A DNA stretch of 64,000 nt from Rhodanobacteraceae bacterium. GTDB taxonomy: Bacteria > Pseudomonadota > Gammaproteobacteria > Xanthomonadales > SZUA-5. The stretch covers positions 186,001 through 250,000 of the forward strand of contig JADJPR010000023.1 of assembly GCA_016713135.1 (NCBI GenBank). Direction: 5' to 3'. The stretch's first letter is position 1, and every line of letters starts with the position of its first letter. A program made the position numbers and the translations under genes. Below, one piece after another: positions 35,202 to 44,093 of the stretch. A model generated the notes under the pieces. It made no database searches. It had not been told where the DNA came from and saw nothing but the letters and a program-made list of their open reading frames with translations.

Positions 35202-35870
35202 ATGTGCGGCCGGTATTTTCTCGACACCCTGCCTGAACTGCTCGCCGGGCAGTTTCGTGTACACAAGTACCCGGTGTACAGCGCCAGCTACAACATCGCG
35301 CCCACGCAAGCCGCACTGGCCGTCCGCAGGCAAGGGGACGACAACGAATGGGCCCTGCTGCGCTGGGGCCTGGTGCCGCACTGGGCCAAGGACCTGTCGA
35401 TCGGTGCGCGCACACTCAACGCGCGCGGCGAATCCGTCGCGGAGAAGCCTGCATTCCGCGGCGCCTTCCGCTATCGCCGATGCATCGTGCCGGCCAGCGG
35501 ATTCTACGAGTGGCAAGCCACGCCAGGCGGCAAGCAGCCATTCGCGATCGTTCCGACCGACTTGCCCTGCTTCGGTTTTGCCGGTCTGTGGGAACACTGG
35601 ACCAGCCCGGACGGCAGCGTGATCGAGTCGGTCGCGGTGGTCACCACGGCCGCGAATGCACTGATGGCGCCGATCCATGACCGGATGCCGGTCATCCTGG
35701 CGCCCGAGGACTACGAGCGCTGGATGTCAGCCTCAGCGGCTGACGCGCAGACACTGATCCAGCCCTGTGCCGACAGACGCATGCGCGCTTACCCGGTGTC
35801 GCGGGCCGTCGGCAATGTGCGCAACAATTCGGCGGCGCTGATCGCGGAGATCGCGCCGCCGAGTCCCTGA
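35202..35870 (+). CDS. yedK: SRAP-domain protein YedK (abasic-site crosslinker)
   Basis: A 222-residue SRAP protein, the bacterial homologue of HMCES. After removal of Met1, Cys2 of MCGRY forms a thiazolidine crosslink with abasic sites in single-stranded DNA and shields them. Conserved elements visible are NARGESVAEKPAF, CIVPASGFYEW with the catalytic glutamate, and the histidine in HDRMPVIL. It lies 16 bp after the hibernation-like gene and near lexA and mrfAB, forming a DNA-damage neighbourhood. It ends flush against the convergent DUF3011 gene. Confidence 0.95.
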   Translation: MCGRYFLDTLPELLAGQFRVHKYPVYSASYNIAPTQAALAVRRQGDDNEWALLRWGLVPHWAKDLSIGARTLNARGESVAEKPAFRGAFRYRRCIVPASGFYEWQATPGGKQPFAIVPTDLPCFGFAGLWEHWTSPDGSVIESVAVVTTAANALMAPIHDRMPVILAPEDYERWMSASAADAQTLIQPCADRRMRAYPVSRAVGNVRNNSAALIAEIAPPSP

Positions 35871-36571
35871 TCAGCGCGCGCCGAACACCGCGCGACAACC
35901 CTGGTCCACCCACAGGATGCCGCGGCGCTCGTCGTAGCCCCAGCTGCGACCGCGCACACACGGGCTGCTGGAAAGCTGGTCGACGAGGTATGGCGTACCC
36001 GAGTTCCAGTCCCACTGGCAGGTGCGGTGACGGTTGTCCTTGCTCTCGCACTCGACGGTGTAGCCACCCGACGATTGCCAGTAGCCGCCGCCGTCGTAGT
36101 TGCCGCCGCCACCGCCGTAGTAGCTCGCGCGCGGCAGCCGCGATCCACCCAGACGCCGCCACGGGTGCGGCCCCAGCTGCGCCCCTCCACACACTGCGAG
36201 GATGAGTACTGTTCGACCAGTTCGACCGGGCCGCGGAAGCCCGTGCGGCACTCGACGTAGCGGTTGTCGCGGCTTTCGCACACGACGCTGTCGCCGCCCG
36301 CCCATCCACCGCCGCCGCCACCGCGCTCTTCGAACACACCGCGGCAGCCCTTGCTGACCCAGATCGAACCCGGGCGGTGGCCCCAGCTGCGGCCCTCGAC
36401 GCAACTCGAATCCGACAACTGGCGCACCAGCACTGGCGGCCCACGGAAGCCGCTGTAACACTCGCGGTATCCGCCCTCACGGCTCTCGCAGGTCACGCTG
36501 CCCGAGTAGGCCATCGACGCGCCCGACCAGAGCAGCGCCAGCAGCAGCAATACCGACTTCAGTTTGCTCAT
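35871..36571 (-). pseudogene. Secreted DUF3011 repeat protein, single frameshift
   Basis: An exported protein with signal peptide MSKLKSVLLLLALLWSGASM followed by three DUF3011 repeats. Each has the form VxCES(R/K)-C-G-C(V/A)xGRSWG-W(V)D(R/K)GC. Repeats 1 and 2 are in the first frame; repeat 3 (VECESKDNRHRTC...GRSWGYDERRG) is in another. The shift occurs in the CGCGCGCG run at about 36126-36133, between GCRA and the glycine-rich linker YYGGGGGNYDGGGY. Without it the protein would be about 233 residues. A GC dinucleotide run is a common place for both slippage and base-calling error, so the gene may be intact in the organism. Confidence 0.75.
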
Positions 36572-36870
36572 CCTTCAGCCTCGTTCTCGCGCCGTGGTCG
36601 GCAGATCATATCGCGGGCTCGCGACGGGATGGTGCGCATGCGACCTTGCCGATTTCGCGGTCCACGTTTCCGGTTGTTGGTTGTCGGTTGATGGTTGTCG
36701 GCAGCAACATCAGGTACGCCGCAAGCGCGCGGGAGCGGCCTGCGCCGCGGTCTCTTCCTGACGTCCGCGCCAGAAGCCACCGACAGAGTCGACTCCCGCA
36801 GATCCATCGGTTCCGGGATCCCGATCCCTGAGCATTGGGGCCTCGAACTGGCCACTCGGAGGTACCTGCC
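36572..36870. other. Intergenic region with a GGTTGT-rich simple repeat
   Basis: No gene is supported in this roughly 300-bp gap between the DUF3011 gene start and the convergent CpeT-like gene end. It holds a low-complexity GGTTGTTGGTTGTCGG-type stretch at 36671-36701; nothing else is recognised. Confidence 0.5.
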
Positions 36871-37938
36871 TCAGGGCGTCACCAAGGTCACTGGTTCAAA
36901 CCGCGCATCCGGTTCGATCTGCGCAAAGTCGCTCTGGAACCAGCGCAGATTGATGCCGATGCGCTTGCTGTCGGGCGCGGCCCAGGAATAGGAGACCGGC
37001 TGGCCGGTGGCGTCGTCGATCAGGTTCAGCGTGAGCGCGCGCACGGCGTCGCCCTGGAAGCTCATCCGCGCGATCTGCACCGAGTAGCCGCTGCGCCGGC
37101 CATCTTCCCAGGTGATCGGCACGCTGCGACCCTCGCTGTGCAGCACCACGCCCTGCATGGTCCGGAAGCTGCGGTCTTCGGGCCGCGCATCGGCGCCAGC
37201 CTTGTTGATAGCCACCCAGCCGCGGAACCAGCGTACCTTGCGCTGCTTGTGCGGGACGCCATCCGGGTTGCCATACAGCAGGCGCCCGTTTTCATCGCGC
37301 GCGCGGCTCAGGATCCACAAATGATCGGCACCGAGCTGGATGCGGTCTTCGACGATCACCGCGCGACCGGCGCGCTCGGAGGCCACGCGGCAGGCGCCCT
37401 CGCGCGTGCTGCCGCTGAATTCGGCCTTGTCGGCATCGTAGCGGAACCACACGGCGCAATCGGGCGCGAAACGCAGCTCGGCCGATGTCAGTGCCGCCAG
37501 GCTCCCGGGATCACGATGCGCCTCGCGCCAGCGCTTCTCGTCGTTGAAGCTGTACTGGTCCAGGCGGATCGCATCGCCCTCGACCGCGAAGCGATAGAGG
37601 CGCAGCCGGAACACCCGGGTGGGATCGTCGTCCAGGGTCTGGCGCGCATAAAACACCGCCCCGCCGATGGCCGGCACCGACACCGGCAGGAACAGCGCGT
37701 GCACCCGCTCATGCCGCGCCGCCGGAGAACTGGCAGCCTGGCCGCGCTGCTGCACCACTTGCTCGTAGTTGTCCCATTCGCCGGCGAACCACTCGCTCAG
37801 GCGCGCCAGGTTGACGTCCAGGTCCAGCGGAGCCGGCGCAGTCTGTGCGCTCTCCAACTCGGCAAAATCCTGCCGCTGCGGCGCCGCGGTGCACGCCGCC
37901 AGCAGCAACAGCGCGAGCATCCAGCCAGTCCTGCGCAT
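36871..37938 (-). CDS. CpeT/CpcT-family lipoprotein
   Basis: A 355-residue lipoprotein. The signal peptide MRRTGWMLALLLLAAC ends in a clear lipobox LLAAC, so it is lipid-anchored after export. The mature part has the CpcT/CpeT (DUF1001) signature: LARLSEWFAGEWDNYEQ at the start, LPVSVPAIGGAVFYARQ, then RLYRFAV. Cyanobacterial members attach bilins, but members in heterotrophs have no known chromophore and an unknown role. ATG 37938 is chosen because a GGAG site lies just upstream; ATG 37953 is possible. It is divergent from the glyoxalase gene. Confidence 0.8.
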   Translation of the reverse strand: MRRTGWMLALLLLAACTAAPQRQDFAELESAQTAPAPLDLDVNLARLSEWFAGEWDNYEQVVQQRGQAASSPAARHERVHALFLPVSVPAIGGAVFYARQTLDDDPTRVFRLRLYRFAVEGDAIRLDQYSFNDEKRWREAHRDPGSLAALTSAELRFAPDCAVWFRYDADKAEFSGSTREGACRVASERAGRAVIVEDRIQLGADHLWILSRARDENGRLLYGNPDGVPHKQRKVRWFRGWVAINKAGADARPEDRSFRTMQGVVLHSEGRSVPITWEDGRRSGYSVQIARMSFQGDAVRALTLNLIDDATGQPVSYSWAAPDSKRIGINLRWFQSDFAQIEPDARFEPVTLVTP

Positions 37939-38039
37939 CCATTTCTCCAGCATTGTCGCAAGCGGATCGACCACATGATGCACCATGCGGGATGGACGAT
38001 CGGCGATCATTCGTGGATCTGTCCGATTGACCGACCCCC

Positions 38040-38456
38040 ATGAAGTACCTGCACACGATGGTCCGCGTCCGCGACCTGGACGCCTCGCTGCATTTCTACC
38101 GCCTGCTGGGACTCGAGGAAGTGCGCCGCAAGGACAGCCCACAAGGTCGCTTCACGCTGGTCTACCTCGCGGCGCCGGGCGACGAGTCGGCCGAGTTGGA
38201 ACTGACCTGGAATTACGACGACGAGGACTACGGCAGCGCGCGCAACTTCGGCCATGTCGCCTATGCGGTGGACGACATCTACGCCCTGTGCCGGAAGCTG
38301 ATGGACGCTGGGGTCACGATCTCGCGCCCGCCGCGCGACGGCCGGATGGCCTTCGTGCGCTCGCCGGACCAGATCTCGATCGAACTCTTGCAGCGCGGCG
38401 ATGCGCTGCCGCCGCAGGAGCCGTGGGTGTCGATGCCCAATGTCGGCGCCTGGTGA
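38040..38456 (+). CDS. gloA: VOC-family glyoxalase, lactoylglutathione lyase-like
   Basis: A 138-residue glyoxalase I-type metalloenzyme that isomerises the methylglyoxal-glutathione adduct. It has the two beta-alpha-beta-beta-beta modules of the VOC fold. Likely metal ligands are His5 (MKYLHTMVRV), Glu near residue 57 (ELELTWNYD), His near 77 (NFGHVAYAV) and Glu near 123 (ISIELLQRG). Length and pattern fit bacterial GloA. It precedes the flavoprotein gene by 7 bp on the same strand. Confidence 0.92.
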   Translation: MKYLHTMVRVRDLDASLHFYRLLGLEEVRRKDSPQGRFTLVYLAAPGDESAELELTWNYDDEDYGSARNFGHVAYAVDDIYALCRKLMDAGVTISRPPRDGRMAFVRSPDQISIELLQRGDALPPQEPWVSMPNVGAW

Positions 38457-38463
38457 AGCCGTG

Positions 38464-39678
38464 ATGCGCAGGGTGGTGGTGATCGGCGGCGGCCCGGCCG
38501 GCCTGTTGGCCGCCGAGACCGCGCGCGACGCGGGCGCCGACGTGGCCGTCTTCGAGCAGATGGCCTCGCCCGCGCGCAAGTTCCTGATCGCCGGCAAAGG
38601 CGGGCTGAACCTGACCCACAGCGAGGGCTTCGATGCCTTCGTCCAGCGCTACCGGGAGCGCGCGCCGGAGGTGGGCGCGTGGCTGGCAGACTTCGGCCCG
38701 CAGCAGGTGCGCGCGTGGGCCGCCAGCCTGGGTTACGACACGGTGATCGGCAGCTCGGGCCGTGTGTTCCCGGCCGACTTCAAGGCCGGCCCGCTGCTGC
38801 GCGCCTGGATCCGCCGGATCCGCGCCAAGGGCGTCGCGCTGCACCTGGGCCACCGCTGGACCGGCTGGACTGAGGGTGGCGCGCTGCGCTTCGAACATGC
38901 CGGCGAATCCGTCGAGGTGGCGACAGACGCCGTGATTCTCGCGCTCGGCGGCGCCAGCTGGCCGGAACTCGGATCCGACGGCGCGTGGACCGCGACGCTG
39001 CAGGGTCAGCACATCGGTGTCCGGCCGCTGGCGCCCGCCAACTGCGGTTTCGAATGCGACTGGTCCGCCCATGTGCGCGAGCGCTTTGCGGGCGCACCGG
39101 TCAAGTCGGTGGCGCTGCGCCTGCCCGGAACGTTGGTCGACACCGCGCTGGCCGGCGAATTCATGCTGACCGAGCACGGCGTGGAAGGCAGCGCGATCTA
39201 CGCGCTGTCGGCCGAACTGCGCGAGGCGATCGCGCGCGACGGCCATGCCGACCTGCTGGTCGACCTGTTGCCGACGCGCAACGAAGTCGATCTCGCCGCG
39301 GCACTGGCGAAGCCGCGTGGCAAGCGCACCCTGAGCGAGCACCTGCGCCGCTGCGCCAGCATCGACGGTGCCCGGGCGGCGCTGCTGTTCGAAGGCGTCG
39401 ACCGCGCCAGCCTGAACGATCCGGCGACGCTGGCCGCACGGATCAAGGCCCTGCCGCTGCGCCTGCTGCGCACCCGCCCGATCGCCGAGGCGATCAGCAG
39501 CGCCGGCGGCGTGCGCTTCGAGGAACTGACCGCCGATCTGCAACTGCGCCGACGGCCCGGCACCTGGTGCGCCGGCGAAATGATCGACTGGGAAGCCCCC
39601 ACCGGCGGGTACTTGCTGACCGCCTGCTTCGCAAGTGGCTATGTGGCCGGGAAAGCGGCGGCCGGAGTCGCCCAATGA
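38464..39678 (+). CDS. HI0933/YhiN-family flavoprotein
   Basis: A 404-residue NAD(P)/FAD-dependent oxidoreductase of the HI0933 family. The FAD motif is VVVIGGGPAGLLAAETA (residues 4-20), followed by the family hallmark KFLIAGKGGLNLTHSE and later LALGGASWPELGSDG. The C-terminal CAGEMIDWEAPTGGYLLTAC carries the second flavin contact. The physiological substrate of the family is unsettled. ATG 38464 is adopted, with GTG 38461 adjacent. Its stop overlaps the rlmC start (ATGA). Confidence 0.92.
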   Translation: MRRVVVIGGGPAGLLAAETARDAGADVAVFEQMASPARKFLIAGKGGLNLTHSEGFDAFVQRYRERAPEVGAWLADFGPQQVRAWAASLGYDTVIGSSGRVFPADFKAGPLLRAWIRRIRAKGVALHLGHRWTGWTEGGALRFEHAGESVEVATDAVILALGGASWPELGSDGAWTATLQGQHIGVRPLAPANCGFECDWSAHVRERFAGAPVKSVALRLPGTLVDTALAGEFMLTEHGVEGSAIYALSAELREAIARDGHADLLVDLLPTRNEVDLAAALAKPRGKRTLSEHLRRCASIDGARAALLFEGVDRASLNDPATLAARIKALPLRLLRTRPIAEAISSAGGVRFEELTADLQLRRRPGTWCAGEMIDWEAPTGGYLLTACFASGYVAGKAAAGVAQ

Positions 39679-40744
39679 AGTGCGCCTACTACGACGACAA
39701 CCGCTGCCGCTCCTGCACCGAACTGCCGCGGCCCTACACGGAACAACTCGCCGCCAAACAGGCAGCCGCGGAGGCGGCGTTGGCGCCGTTCGCGCCGAGC
39801 AGGTGGCTGCCGCCGGTGGCGAGCGCGAAGACCGGTTTCCGCAACAAGGCCAAGATGGCGATCGGCGGCGGCGTCGATGCCCCAACGCTGGGACTGATCG
39901 ACGCGGCCGGGCATGGTGTCGACCTTGCCAACTGCCCGCTCTACCCGGCCAGCATGCAAGCCGCCTTCGCGCCCATCCGCGACGCGCTCGCCGCCGCGCG
40001 CGTGCCGCCCTATGACCTCGCGCAGCGCCGCGGCGAGGGCAAGTACGTGCTGCTGACCGAGGCGCCCGGCACCGGCGAGTTGCTGCTGCGCTTCGTGCTG
40101 CGCTCGCGCGAGCCGCTGGAACGGCTGCAGCGACAGTTGCCCGCATTGCAGGCCGCCTTGCCTGCCCTGCGCGTGGTCAGCATCAACCTGCTGCCCGAGC
40201 ACAAGGCAGTCACCGAGGGCGACACCGAGATCATCCTGACCTCCGAGAGCCAGGTCCGCTGCCGGCTCAACGATGTGGACTTCCGGCTGACCCCGCGCAG
40301 CTTCCTGCAGACCAATTCGGACATCGCCGCCGCGCTGTACCGCCAGGCGCGCGAGTGGATCGACGCCGCCGCGCCAGCATCGGTCTGGGATCTGTACTGC
40401 GGTGTCGGCGGGTTTGCGCTGCACGCCGCGCGGCCAGGGCGCACCGTGGTCGGCATCGAGAGCACCCCGGAGGCGATCGCCGCCGCCCGCGCGGCCAACC
40501 TGAGGGCGAATGGATCGCCGCCGACGCCACCACCTGGGCACGGGCGCAGGACCGGCCGGCCGAGTGCGTGATCGTCAATCCGCCGCGCCGCGGCATCGGC
40601 GCGGAACTGGCCCGCTGGCTCGAAGGCAGCGGCGCGCGCACCCTGATCTACTGCAGCTGCAATGTCGCATCGCTGGCGCGCGATCTCGCCGCCTTGCCCG
40701 GCTATCGCCGCGCACTGAGACTGGTGCTGCTCGCCCGGCGCTAG
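39675..40744 (+). pseudogene. rlmC: 23S rRNA m5U methyltransferase RlmC-like, frameshifted
   Basis: RlmC methylates U747 of 23S rRNA. The N-terminus has iron-sulfur ligand cysteines (MKCAYYDDNRCRSC, and ANCPLY later), then FLQTNSDIAAALY and the SAM motif VWDLYCGVGGFALHAA. Near 40505 the frame shifts: after ARAANLR homology continues in another frame as WIAADATTWARAQD, NPPRRG and IYCSCNVASLARDL. A short segment around the junction also seems lost. The last residues (LPGYRRALRLVLLARR) lack the LFDM segment expected before the end. The stop codon lies in the CTAG of the adjacent MITE. Broken unless the consensus is wrong. Confidence 0.8.
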
Positions 40745-40891
40745 TGTGGTGTTCCGTAATGAATCATGTTTCCGCAGCCGTTTCGCGGCATCGCCGGTGA
40801 CCCCGCAACTGGTTGCGGGAACGCAGGTCGCTGCTCGCCGCATCGGCGCAAAAGGCGCGGAAATAATCGGTAATACGGAACACCACACTAG
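40741..40891. mobile_element. 145-bp MITE in a CTAG target, IS630-like
   Basis: Inverted termini GTGTGGTGTTCCGTA...TACGGAACACCACAC are flanked on both sides by TA within CTAG (40741-40744 and 40888-40891). IS630/Tc1-type elements insert at CTAG and duplicate TA, so this is probably a non-autonomous derivative. The inverted repeat extends imperfectly to about 38 bp (both arms reach a TTTCCGC). It contains a CCCGCAAC-TG-GTTGCGGG hairpin and no gene. It abuts the 3' end of the broken rlmC. Confidence 0.8.
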
Positions 40892-40928
40892 CCCGAGCCA
40901 CTTCCCGAAGCGTCGGTGGGAGCCTCTC

Positions 40929-42128
40929 TCAAGGGGCCTGATCTTCAGTCAGAACTTCGACCAAGTCGCCGCTCTGGATCGGGCGAGGTGCATCGCTCCA
41001 AGGCAACTCGATGTTGGCGAACTCCACGGGGATACCGGCGCATTGCAGCACTTGCGGGCGGTCGCAAAGGTGGAAATGCAGGTGCGGCTCGGTGGAGTTA
41101 CCGGAGCCACCCAGGGCACCCAGGACCTGACCGGCTTTGACCTGCGACCCTTCCTTGACGCGCAGGCTGTCCGGCTTCAGGTGGGCGTACACCGAATAGA
41201 TGGCGGTCGTGCCGACCATGTGCTCAATGATCACATGGTTTCCGGCAATGCGATCCGGCCCGCCAGCCAGCAGCGCGTCCTGGCCGGCGCGCAAACGGGT
41301 GTTGTAGTCCGCCAGCGATTCATCGGGCGCACGCAGCATCGCCACATTGTCGGCTTCGCGATCGTGCACCTTGATGACCTTGCCGTCCGCGGCGGCCAGC
41401 ACTGGCGCGCCGTAAGCGTAGTAGTCGCGCATTTTCTGGCCATTGCCGCGGTAGCTCAGGCCACCGACGCCGAGGCGCAGGATATCCAGGGCAAACTCCT
41501 CCGGCACGGCCCAGCGGTGGTGACTGTGTGCGGTGGCACCCGCAGCGACAAACCAGTTGCCGGCAAGCGGAAAGCGCCAGGTGCCGGGCGCGGCGCCGCT
41601 GCGAATCGGCAGCGTCCCGACTGCCGGTTCGCTCACGCCAGCGAGATCCGCCCGCACGCGCAGCGACTGCACCTGGCCCTGCCATGCAAGCAACTGAGTG
41701 GGCACGTACAAGGCGCCGCCGGGCGGCAAGGTGCGGCTGCCGCCGAGGCCATGAGGTGCCGCGCCGAACAGCGCCTCCGGCGCGAACTGGAACGCGAGCA
41801 CGTCGAACATGCCCGACTGTTGCAACGCCGCGCCGCCCTTGGCCAGGCGTTCCAACGTTGCCGTGGACAAAGTGCGCGACTCGATCACGGCATCGTCCAT
41901 CAACAATTCGAAATGCAGCCGCTCAACCGTGACTGGCTCAGCCGAGCGGTTGACGATCGCCGTGTTCTGAACGACGACGCTGTGCATCTGACGCTGGCTC
42001 TCGAGCGCGTGGGACCAGAGCTCACGCTCCGGATAGAAGCGCACTTCGACGTCGCCTGCAAACGCCATGGGGACGCTCAGGAGCGCGAGGAGGCTGGAGA
42101 ACGCGGCGGTCAAGGCGGAGCGACTCAT
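40929..42128 (-). CDS. Secreted M23-family (LytM-type) peptidase
   Basis: A 399-residue exported protein with signal peptide MSRSALTAAFSSLLALLSVPMAFA. An N-terminal beta-rich domain of about 180 residues has no recognised family. The C-terminal M23 domain carries the zinc and active-site histidines in HHRWAVPEEFALDI, VYAHLKPD and EPHLHFHL. M23 peptidases cleave peptidoglycan crosslinks or act as activators of amidases, in the periplasm or outside. The start overlaps the upstream regulator stop (ATGA), so the pair is one unit. Confidence 0.88.
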   Translation of the reverse strand: MSRSALTAAFSSLLALLSVPMAFAGDVEVRFYPERELWSHALESQRQMHSVVVQNTAIVNRSAEPVTVERLHFELLMDDAVIESRTLSTATLERLAKGGAALQQSGMFDVLAFQFAPEALFGAAPHGLGGSRTLPPGGALYVPTQLLAWQGQVQSLRVRADLAGVSEPAVGTLPIRSGAAPGTWRFPLAGNWFVAAGATAHSHHRWAVPEEFALDILRLGVGGLSYRGNGQKMRDYYAYGAPVLAAADGKVIKVHDREADNVAMLRAPDESLADYNTRLRAGQDALLAGGPDRIAGNHVIIEHMVGTTAIYSVYAHLKPDSLRVKEGSQVKAGQVLGALGGSGNSTEPHLHFHLCDRPQVLQCAGIPVEFANIELPWSDAPRPIQSGDLVEVLTEDQAP

Positions 42129-42769
42129 GTCTTGGGCTTCCGGGCTATGCGGGTTTTGGGAGTGGTGGAGGTGGACACGCCGCGCGCTTCCGGCGCCAAC
42201 AAAATCTGGAGCGCGAACAAACGGCCATCGGGTGGACGCTGGCCCGGCGCGAACAGCACGCTGAGTTGGTTCAACAGTTCATTCGCCCGAAGCAGCCCGG
42301 CCGGCGTCAGCCAGCCCTGGATCCGACCTGCCCACAGCTCCCTTTGCGGGCCGCAGGTGACTCGATCAGGATCAGCCAGGGCACGCTCGAAGGCGCGTCC
42401 GCTGGCGCGCAACATGCCGCCGACCAGCTTCTTCAGCGCTCCGTTGTCGGCGCCTGGACCGGTTGCGTAGCGCAGCTGCAGCGCCCGGTCCGGCGCGACA
42501 GTGCGATAGACGGCCTCGACATGCCGGCCCTGACTGCGGCTCCCCACCCGGCACACCAGCCCGGCGCGCACGAGCGCCCGCAGGTGGTAATAGAGTGCGT
42601 CCGCGGGTCGACCCAACTGATGCGCCAGTTCAGGCACAGAGGCTTCACCGAGCGCCTGCAGCGCATCGACAAGTTCCTGGCGCACCGTCGAGGCCAGTGC
42701 GCGGATCTGCGTTGCTGACTCCACCTGGTGAGTGGCGAGCGCCGCGGGTGGTTTCGAACGAGTCTTCAT
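42125..42769 (-). CDS. ArsR-like winged-helix regulator
   Basis: A 214-residue transcription regulator. The N-terminal winged helix (about residues 20-95) includes ASTVRQELVDALQALG, ELAHQLGRPADALYYHLRAL and VCRVGS, which match ArsR/helix_turn_helix_5-type domains. A C-terminal helical domain of about 90 residues may bind a ligand. No metal-binding cysteine pair is evident. It is the first gene of a two-gene operon with the M23 peptidase and probably controls it. A palindromic operator was not identified. Confidence 0.8.
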   Translation of the reverse strand: MKTRSKPPAALATHQVESATQIRALASTVRQELVDALQALGEASVPELAHQLGRPADALYYHLRALVRAGLVCRVGSRSQGRHVEAVYRTVAPDRALQLRYATGPGADNGALKKLVGGMLRASGRAFERALADPDRVTCGPQRELWAGRIQGWLTPAGLLRANELLNQLSVLFAPGQRPPDGRLFALQILLAPEARGVSTSTTPKTRIARKPKT

Positions 42770-42822
42770 ACGAGTGAATAATTGGCCATTTTTTCACCCA
42801 TTGAACGTGCCGGAAGTAACCG

Positions 42823-43010
42823 GCCCGCTGGCTCGAGGGAAGTGGCGCGCACACCCTGGTCTACTGCAATTGCAATGCCGCGTCCCTGGCGCGCGATCTC
42901 GCCGCCCTGCCCAGCTATCGCCTCGACGCCGCGCGGTTTACGCCATGTTGTCGCGCTCGATGCACTTCGAGACGCTCGTGCTGCTGCGCCATTGGCCCGA
43001 GCAACCGTCC
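42823..43010 (+). pseudogene. Second rlmC 3' remnant
   Basis: This stretch encodes ARWLEGSGAHTLVYCNCN and AASLARDLAALPSYRLDAAR, clearly homologous to the C-terminal part of the broken rlmC at about 40606-40712. After a frame change near 42938 it encodes MLSRSMHFETLVLLRH, the kind of C-terminus missing from the first copy. DNA identity between copies looks well below that of a recent duplication. No upstream part of the gene is present. It lies between the regulator gene and the acyltransferase. Confidence 0.75.
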
Positions 43011-43061
43011 GCGCCCAGGGTGGTAGCCTTCGCCGTGCCCGCAACACCCCACCCCGCAACG

Positions 43062-43949
43062 ATGCTGTCCTTCCTGCCCGGTCCCTTGATCCTGCTGCTG
43101 ACGTCGGTAATCGCGCTGCTCAGCACCGCGATCCAGGTGCCGATCCTGCTGCTCCTGGCGATTTTCAAGCTGCTGCTGCCGTTCAAGCCGGTGCGCCGCG
43201 CGCTCAGCCACGGGATCATCCTCGTCGCGGAGAACTGGATCGGGATCAACAGCCTGATGATCCGGCTGTTCACCCGGCGCCAGGACTGGCGCATCGAAGG
43301 GGGCGAGCACCTGCGCCGCGACGGCTGGTACCTGGTGCTGGCCAACCACCAGAGCTGGGTCGACATCCTGGTGCTGCAGTACGTCTGCAACAAGCGCATC
43401 CCCTTCCTGAAGTTCTTCCTCAAGAGCCAGCTGATCTGGGTGCCGCTGCTCGGCCTCGCGTGGTGGGCGCTGGATTTCCCGTTCATGAAGCGCTACTCGA
43501 AGGAATTCCTGGAGCGCCACCCGGAACTGCGCGGCAAGGACGTCGAAGTGACCCGCCGCGCCTGCGAGAAATTCGCCGAGCTGCCGGTATCGGTGATGAA
43601 TTTTGTCGAAGGCACCCGCTTCACGCGCGCCAAGCACGCGCGCCAGCAGTCGCCCTACACCCATCTGCTGAAGCCCAAGGCCGGCGGCGTCGCCTTCGTG
43701 CTGGAGACCATGGGCAGCATGCTGCAGGCGGTGATCGATTTCACCATCATCTACCCGGACGGCAGGCCGACCCTCATCGATTTGCTCTCTGGGCGCGTGT
43801 CACGCGTGCACATCAAGATCCAGCGCCGCGAGATCCCGCACGACCTCCTCGGCGGCAGCTACGAGAACGACCCCGCCGTGCGCGAGCGTTTCCAGGCCTG
43901 GGTCAATGGCCTGTGGACGGAGAAGGACCGGTTGATCGCGGCGGGGTGA
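43062..43949 (+). CDS. 1-acyl-sn-glycerol-3-phosphate acyltransferase-like (YihG type)
   Basis: A 295-residue membrane acyltransferase. Two hydrophobic segments lie in the first 45 residues (LILLLTSVIALLSTAIQVPIL). The catalytic motif NHQSWVDI (HxxxxD) is near residues 96-103 and the substrate motif FVEGTRFT near 178. Length and motifs match YihG-like lysophosphatidic acid acyltransferases, which shape the acyl composition of phospholipids. The ATG at 43062 is preferred; the open frame extends upstream into the rlmC remnant, which is not part of it. Followed by a terminator-like hairpin. Confidence 0.9.
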   Translation: MLSFLPGPLILLLTSVIALLSTAIQVPILLLLAIFKLLLPFKPVRRALSHGIILVAENWIGINSLMIRLFTRRQDWRIEGGEHLRRDGWYLVLANHQSWVDILVLQYVCNKRIPFLKFFLKSQLIWVPLLGLAWWALDFPFMKRYSKEFLERHPELRGKDVEVTRRACEKFAELPVSVMNFVEGTRFTRAKHARQQSPYTHLLKPKAGGVAFVLETMGSMLQAVIDFTIIYPDGRPTLIDLLSGRVSRVHIKIQRREIPHDLLGGSYENDPAVRERFQAWVNGLWTEKDRLIAAG

Positions 43950-43960
43950 GAGCCTGCGAG

Positions 43961-43984
43961 CGCCGGCGTCCCGCCGGCGTTTTG
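43961..43984 (+). terminator. Probable intrinsic terminator
   Basis: CGCCGGCG-TCC-CGCCGGCG followed by TTTT, 12 bp after the acyltransferase stop. Confidence 0.65.
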
Positions 43985-44093
43985 GCCTAGGGTTCAAGAG
44001 TTGGGGCGACGCCCCGACATCTGCGCGCGCCGGTTTGACTTACCACGTAAGCCGTCCTACTCTGAGCGCCAGCCAAAACGCCAGGGAATTGCG

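Noticed and set aside
42732..43061. N-terminal extension of the acyltransferase frame
   Set aside because: The upstream part translates the rlmC remnant in part and lacks acyltransferase similarity; ATG 43062 precedes the first membrane helix.
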